Shown piece after piece: positions 7,170 to 9,945 of a DNA stretch of 9,945 nt. How positions within the stretch are numbered: position 1 is the stretch's first letter; each line of letters starts with the position of its first letter. The position numbers and the translations under genes are program-made. The notes beneath the pieces are model-generated. The model was not told the origin of the DNA. It searched no databases and saw only the letters and a list, made by a program, of their open reading frames with translations. Origin of the DNA: an uncultured Rhodobiaceae bacterium. Lineage in GTDB: Archaea; Thermoplasmatota; Poseidoniia; Poseidoniales; Poseidoniaceae. Location of the stretch: contig CALDQY010000209.1 in assembly GCA_937911445.1 (NCBI GenBank), positions 1 to 9,945 on the forward strand, given 5' to 3'.

Positions 7170-7589
7170 TTAGAGAAGTTTGAACTCCCCTGTCAGCGCA
7201 TCGAGCTTTTCATCCTCATCCGGGCCTAAGGCAAGGACAGTAAGGGAACCTGCTGGAATCTGGGTGTGACCTGCATCGTGAATTTTTGATGAAAGAACAT
7301 TGTGTTGTTTTGCTTCTTGCTCAATCTGCTCAATCTGGCGAGCATCGTCTGCCTTCACACAGATTTTCTTCTGCCCAGTTGAAAGCCAAGCATCAAGAAG
7401 TTCTGGCCGTACTTCGCCCGATTTGAGCGTTGCTTTGACAGCAGCATGTCCGACCTGAGCTGCGATTTTTCCCTTCCCCATCTTCAATTCATGATTGATG
7501 ACGAAGACCATCTTGAGCGATTGATCTCGATGGACATATCGTTGAAACTTAGGAGCTGTCAGTCGATGAAGAAAACTTCGAAAACCCAT
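7170..7589 (-). CDS. pth2: Peptidyl-tRNA hydrolase, archaeal type (Pth2)
   Basis: A 139-residue protein of the Pth2 family, which releases tRNA from peptidyl-tRNA that drops off the ribosome. The core begins at Met27: VFVINHELKMGKGKIAAQVGHAAVKA matches the family's start, with the conserved lysines of KMGKGK. The second signature, KIHDAGHTQIPAGSLTVLALGP (102-123), holds the conserved Asp and Thr of the active site. A 26-residue basic N-terminal extension (FRSFLHRLTAPKFQRYVHR) precedes the core. The usual archaeal protein would start at ATG 7511, but the longer form is favoured because GAGGT (7600-7596) lies 6 bases before ATG 7589. The gene follows the other Pth2-like gene by 9 bases, so the two are surely co-transcribed. 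Of the two copies this has the complete active site. Confidence 0.92.
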   Translation of the reverse strand: MGFRSFLHRLTAPKFQRYVHRDQSLKMVFVINHELKMGKGKIAAQVGHAAVKATLKSGEVRPELLDAWLSTGQKKICVKADDARQIEQIEQEAKQHNVLSSKIHDAGHTQIPAGSLTVLALGPDEDEKLDALTGEFKLL

Positions 7590-7595
7590 TGTATG

Positions 7596-7600
7596 ACCTC
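7596..7600 (-). promoter_or_regulatory. Ribosome-binding site supporting the long Pth2 start
   Basis: GAGGT on the minus strand overlaps the TGA stop of the upstream Pth2-like gene and lies 6 bases before ATG 7589. It supports translation of the 26-residue N-terminal extension instead of a start at the family-typical ATG 7511, which has no such site. Confidence 0.6.
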
Positions 7601-7970
7601 ATTCGTATGCTTTCAGATTCCTGAAAAGAGAATCCATCGTATGTTTCGGACCTGGTCCAACACCAAGGACGGTAACTGTTCCTGGTGCAACCTCGGTTAA
7701 TCCAGCATCCTTGATGAGAGAGAATGGAAGTGACGCTTCTTGAACCTGTTGCAGATAGTATTCCAATTCATCTTCATCCTCAACTGCAAGACAGACTTTT
7801 CGCGAAGCCGTTTCGGACCAACGTTGGACCATTCGTGAATGTGTCTTCTTCGCCTGTTTGAGAGAGCCTACGGCTGCATGTGCACATTGTACTGCGAGCT
7901 TTCCGGGTGAGAGTTGAAGGTCGGCTCGACAAAGAAATGCCATCGTTGGTGGATCAGAAAGTGCTGACAT
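7599..7970 (-). CDS. Divergent second Pth2-family protein
   Basis: A 123-residue paralogue of the neighbouring Pth2. The family frame is clear: AFLCRADLQLSPGKLAVQCAHAAVGS (11-36) and SLIKDAGLTEVAPGTVTVLGVGP (84-106), with the DAGxT residues kept. The lysine-rich loop is changed: where Pth2 proteins have K-[LM]-[SG]-K-G-K, this reads QLSPGK, so two of the three lysines are lost, including the one I believe is catalytic. It may therefore be a weak hydrolase, a tRNA- or protein-binding paralogue, or have a new substrate. Start choice: AGGAGG (7982-7977) lies 6 bases before ATG 7970 but directly abuts ATG 7976, so the second ATG is preferred. It overlaps the end of the ECF gene by 17 bases, which indicates translational coupling. 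Confidence 0.85.
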   Translation of the reverse strand: MSALSDPPTMAFLCRADLQLSPGKLAVQCAHAAVGSLKQAKKTHSRMVQRWSETASRKVCLAVEDEDELEYYLQQVQEASLPFSLIKDAGLTEVAPGTVTVLGVGPGPKHTMDSLFRNLKAYE

Positions 7971-8613
7971 GCTCATCCTCCTGTTGGACGAGTCGGTTGT
8001 GTGGTTCGTTCATCGAGAGCAGGCGTTCGAACCACTGTCCAAACCACATGGCAAAGAAGACATTGCCGAGGAAGTGCAGAACATCGTAGAGGAGTCCATT
8101 TGCAACATACAGTCCGAATTCAATCATCGACATGCTTGAGTCAAGGATTGAGAATGAGACGATGATACTGAAGATTGGGACACTCCACAGCGATGAGAAA
8201 AGAAGTCGGTTCATCGAGAGATTTCCGCTCGAATCATGAACGGACATCAACGATGCGACGGCTGCAACGGATCCCCACCCAATCATTTGGAAAAGACTCC
8301 ACCAACCATGTCCAAGCACTGCATTGCTTGCGAGAGTGACGAGGATAGCGAAAGAAACGCCTCGTTGAGCACCGAACTTCGATCCGACCATAACGGCCAT
8401 GATGGTCACAGGCATCACGTTCGGAATAAAACTGAGGGCAATACGAGAGAGGGTGGCCAATCCGACAAAGAGAAGCAGCGGCAAAAACCATGTTTCGGAA
8501 TTTTTCTGGGGTTTAACGAGCAACCAGACTGCAACTGCAAGAAATACAGTGTTCAACAGCCCCATCACAATTGGTGAGACGGTAGGCCCATGGGTGCCTA
8601 TGGCGCTCAACAT
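7954..8613 (-). CDS. ECF-type transporter substrate-binding (S) component
   Basis: A 219-residue, very hydrophobic membrane protein with about six predicted helices (roughly 12-33, 42-62, 68-80, 86-121, 134-155, 164-196). The stretch SRIALSFIPNVMPVTIMAVMV (56-76), followed by the SNAVLGHGWWSLFQMIGWG region (96-114), is characteristic of ECF S components, which bind a vitamin or cofactor and pass it inward through a shared ATPase and T subunit. Neither the ATPase nor the T subunit is in the window; group II ECF systems keep them elsewhere. The substrate cannot be read from sequence. Its upstream neighbour carries a DUF4430 domain, so the two probably work on the same ligand. The start at ATG 8613 comes 38 bases after the upstream stop, with only a weak GGATGA site. 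Confidence 0.85.
   Translation of the reverse strand: MLSAIGTHGPTVSPIVMGLLNTVFLAVAVWLLVKPQKNSETWFLPLLLFVGLATLSRIALSFIPNVMPVTIMAVMVGSKFGAQRGVSFAILVTLASNAVLGHGWWSLFQMIGWGSVAAVASLMSVHDSSGNLSMNRLLFSSLWSVPIFSIIVSFSILDSSMSMIEFGLYVANGLLYDVLHFLGNVFFAMWFGQWFERLLSMNEPHNRLVQQEDEHVSTF
7977..7982 (-). promoter_or_regulatory. Shine-Dalgarno site inside the ECF gene end
   Basis: AGGAGG on the minus strand, within the last codons of the ECF S-component gene. Spacing to ATG 7970 is 6 bases and to ATG 7976 zero, so it decides for ATG 7970 as the start of the divergent Pth2-like protein. Confidence 0.7.
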
Positions 8614-8626
8614 GATTCATCCACTT

Positions 8627-8655
8627 AGCGGTGAGCCTTGAGTGTTACCGCTCAC
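8627..8655. repeat. Two overlapping inverted repeats before the ECF gene
   Basis: AGCGGT (8627-8632) pairs with ACCGCT (8647-8652), and GTGAGC (8631-8636) pairs with GCTCAC (8650-8655). Both are 6-bp perfect stems, and they share bases, so only one can form at a time. They cover the stop codon of the propeller gene and the spacer before the ECF gene. The stems are short and there is no T-tract, so chance is possible. Confidence 0.25.
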
Positions 8656-9945
8656 GCAGGTCTCCATTCAACGATTGAGTCCTCGTTGAGTTGTGCGTCA
8701 GCCATACCAAGTGGAACTCGGTTTCCATCGATGGTGAACTCCCAGCCATCGCCAACCGTTTCATTGAACGAAACGAGATAAGCACCGAGATATTGTTGCT
8801 CAATTTCAGTTGAAATCCCTAGATATTCACACGCTAAAAGCGTCAGTTCGTACACCGAATCTTGTGGTTCTAGCCCACCTATGGCATGCTCTGTTCCGTT
8901 AATTTCGAACACAATCACCTGTGTACCTTTCCATTCATTTGGCCAAGATAAATCCCATTCCACATCACGATCGGGCGATGTTTGTTCGGCAAGTTTCACA
9001 GAAAGATCAGGGACGACCGCGATAGCGAAAACAAGAAGGAATGCTGAACCTATTTTTACAAATTGTTGCCAGTCACGTAATGCAAAAACGAGACAGGTGA
9101 GTAGGAATAGACCGAGTACAGCAATAAGGTGTACTAGCCCAACAACATCGGTTTCGGTGGTATCAAATGAAGGTTCATTGGCCGCTTGGAAGCCCACTGA
9201 AAGAATCCCTGCATCGTTGCCCAAGGCAATCACTCCTTGAGCAAAACCGGGTGCTGCTGTTCCGTAGGTGTCGAAAATTGTCGTTTCCATTCGAATCAAT
9301 GAGGTTTGGTTGAAAACCCCCCAGCCTCCATCAGGCGTGTTGGATGGAGCCCAGATTTCAATCTCTGATTCAACGATACGTATCGCCAATTCACCATTGG
9401 AACGGAACGGTACAACCGAATCAACTGCGCATGATTGTTCATCGCAGAGAAGAGAAATCCATTCATCACTTGTTGCAGCATATATGCGGTCATTGTGTGA
9501 AAGTGGTATGGCCGGTGAACCGCCCATATTTGCTAGGACGGTCCCATTCAGATAGATGGTTGAGCCTTGGGCTGTTTGCATATGAACAAACAAGCCATGT
9601 CGGGTTTCAAGTGGTGCATGGCGTATCTTTCCATCGCCAAGAAATGTGCTTGCAACATTTCCATTTCGATCGACCTCATGCAAGAAACCATTCTCGTCAC
9701 CGTAAGTATAACCATGTTCAGTGATTGCAACCCCGTTTCTCCAACCGATGTTTCCTGTATCGATATCGAACAACTGCGCCCCATCTGCGAGACAGAAACT
9801 CGACAACCCAGTGCGCGTGGGAACAATCACTTGGTCGCCATCAAGAGCCATCTTTCCAGTGATTCCAATGATGTCGACCTCGGTTTGATTCTGCCAAACA
9901 AGAGAACCATCTGTTGGTGAGAGGGCAGTCAGTTTCCCATCCGTC
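8652..9945 (-). CDS. PQQ-type beta-propeller / membrane hairpin / DUF4430 protein (5' partial)
   Basis: The frame enters from the right edge; 430 codons are visible and the true start lies outside. Upstream of the first in-window ATG (9851) the frame still reads protein-like (TDGKLTALSPTDGSLVWQN), a PQQ/BamB-type blade motif. More blades follow: GLSSFCLADGAQLFDIDTG and YGDENGFLHEVDRNGN. Counting from ATG 9851, a Cys pair sits at 136/141. Two hydrophobic helices at about 236-258 and 265-286 form a membrane hairpin. The last about 90 residues (311-398: VIVFEINGTEHAIGGLEPQD ... GDGWEFTIDGNRVPLG ... LNEDSIVEW) match DUF4430, the fold of the C-terminal domain of transcobalamin and intrinsic factor. 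Both soluble parts should face outside. It lies 38 bases before an ECF S component. Inferred role: surface capture or delivery of a small ligand; cobalamin is possible but unproven. Confidence 0.8.
   Translation of the reverse strand, partial: TDGKLTALSPTDGSLVWQNQTEVDIIGITGKMALDGDQVIVPTRTGLSSFCLADGAQLFDIDTGNIGWRNGVAITEHGYTYGDENGFLHEVDRNGNVASTFLGDGKIRHAPLETRHGLFVHMQTAQGSTIYLNGTVLANMGGSPAIPLSHNDRIYAATSDEWISLLCDEQSCAVDSVVPFRSNGELAIRIVESEIEIWAPSNTPDGGWGVFNQTSLIRMETTIFDTYGTAAPGFAQGVIALGNDAGILSVGFQAANEPSFDTTETDVVGLVHLIAVLGLFLLTCLVFALRDWQQFVKIGSAFLLVFAIAVVPDLSVKLAEQTSPDRDVEWDLSWPNEWKGTQVIVFEINGTEHAIGGLEPQDSVYELTLLACEYLGISTEIEQQYLGAYLVSFNETVGDGWEFTIDGNRVPLGMADAQLNEDSIVEWRPA

Noticed and set aside
9344..9724. 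126-codon ORF on the plus strand inside the propeller gene
   Set aside because: It is a shadow of the propeller frame, His/Arg-rich without pattern.
8652..9851. Treating ATG 9851 as the true start of the propeller-DUF4430 gene
   Set aside because: The frame stays open and reads as another propeller blade up to the window edge, and such a protein needs a signal peptide that is absent at 9851.
1..9945. Defence island, prophage or mobile element
   Set aside because: No integrase, transposase, direct-repeat boundary, capsid or restriction gene was found; gene density and apparent base use are even across the window.

Overview
The window looks like chromosomal DNA from an uncultured planktonic archaeon, most likely of the Thermoplasmatota (Marine Group II / Poseidoniales type). 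Three things point to archaea: a TFB-like general transcription factor with an N-terminal zinc ribbon, archaeal/eukaryal-type peptidyl-tRNA hydrolase (Pth2), and TATA elements 25-27 bases upstream of start codons that have no leader. The exact lineage is inferred from the general look of the proteins and intermediate GC content, not from a search. No rRNA, tRNA, CRISPR array, insertion sequence or phage gene was seen.

Layout. (1) Bases 1-1489, minus strand: the first 496 residues of a large protein that resembles AddB/UvrD-family recombination helicase-nucleases and leaves the window at the left edge. (2) Bases 1490-1773: a divergent intergenic region with TATA elements for both directions and a doubtful small ORF. 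(3) Bases 1774-2847, plus strand: a divergent TFB-like factor starting at TTG behind a strong Shine-Dalgarno site. An 8-bp perfect inverted repeat follows on its stop codon, then a secreted, C-terminally anchored thioredoxin-like protein (2895-3794). (4) Bases 3788-6052, minus strand: an unrecognised 754-residue protein with a Cys-rich N-terminus, meeting the thioredoxin gene tail to tail with a 7-base overlap. (5) Bases 6085-9945, minus strand: a compact gene row. In transcription order it holds a PQQ-type beta-propeller / two-helix / DUF4430 protein (5' end outside the window), an ECF transporter S component, two tandem Pth2-family proteins and a low-specificity threonine aldolase.

How the genes may work together. 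The propeller-DUF4430 protein and the S component are the clearest functional pair: an extracellular ligand-handling protein next to a vitamin-type uptake subunit. The ligand cannot be read from sequence; cobalamin is one hypothesis. The following Pth2 genes and the threonine aldolase are closely spaced (17-base overlap, 9-base gap, 38-base gap) and may be co-transcribed housekeeping genes. Genes with TATA-positioned starts (1489, 6052) appear leaderless. Several downstream genes (7970, 7589) and tfb (1774) carry Shine-Dalgarno sites, so both initiation modes seem to be used here.
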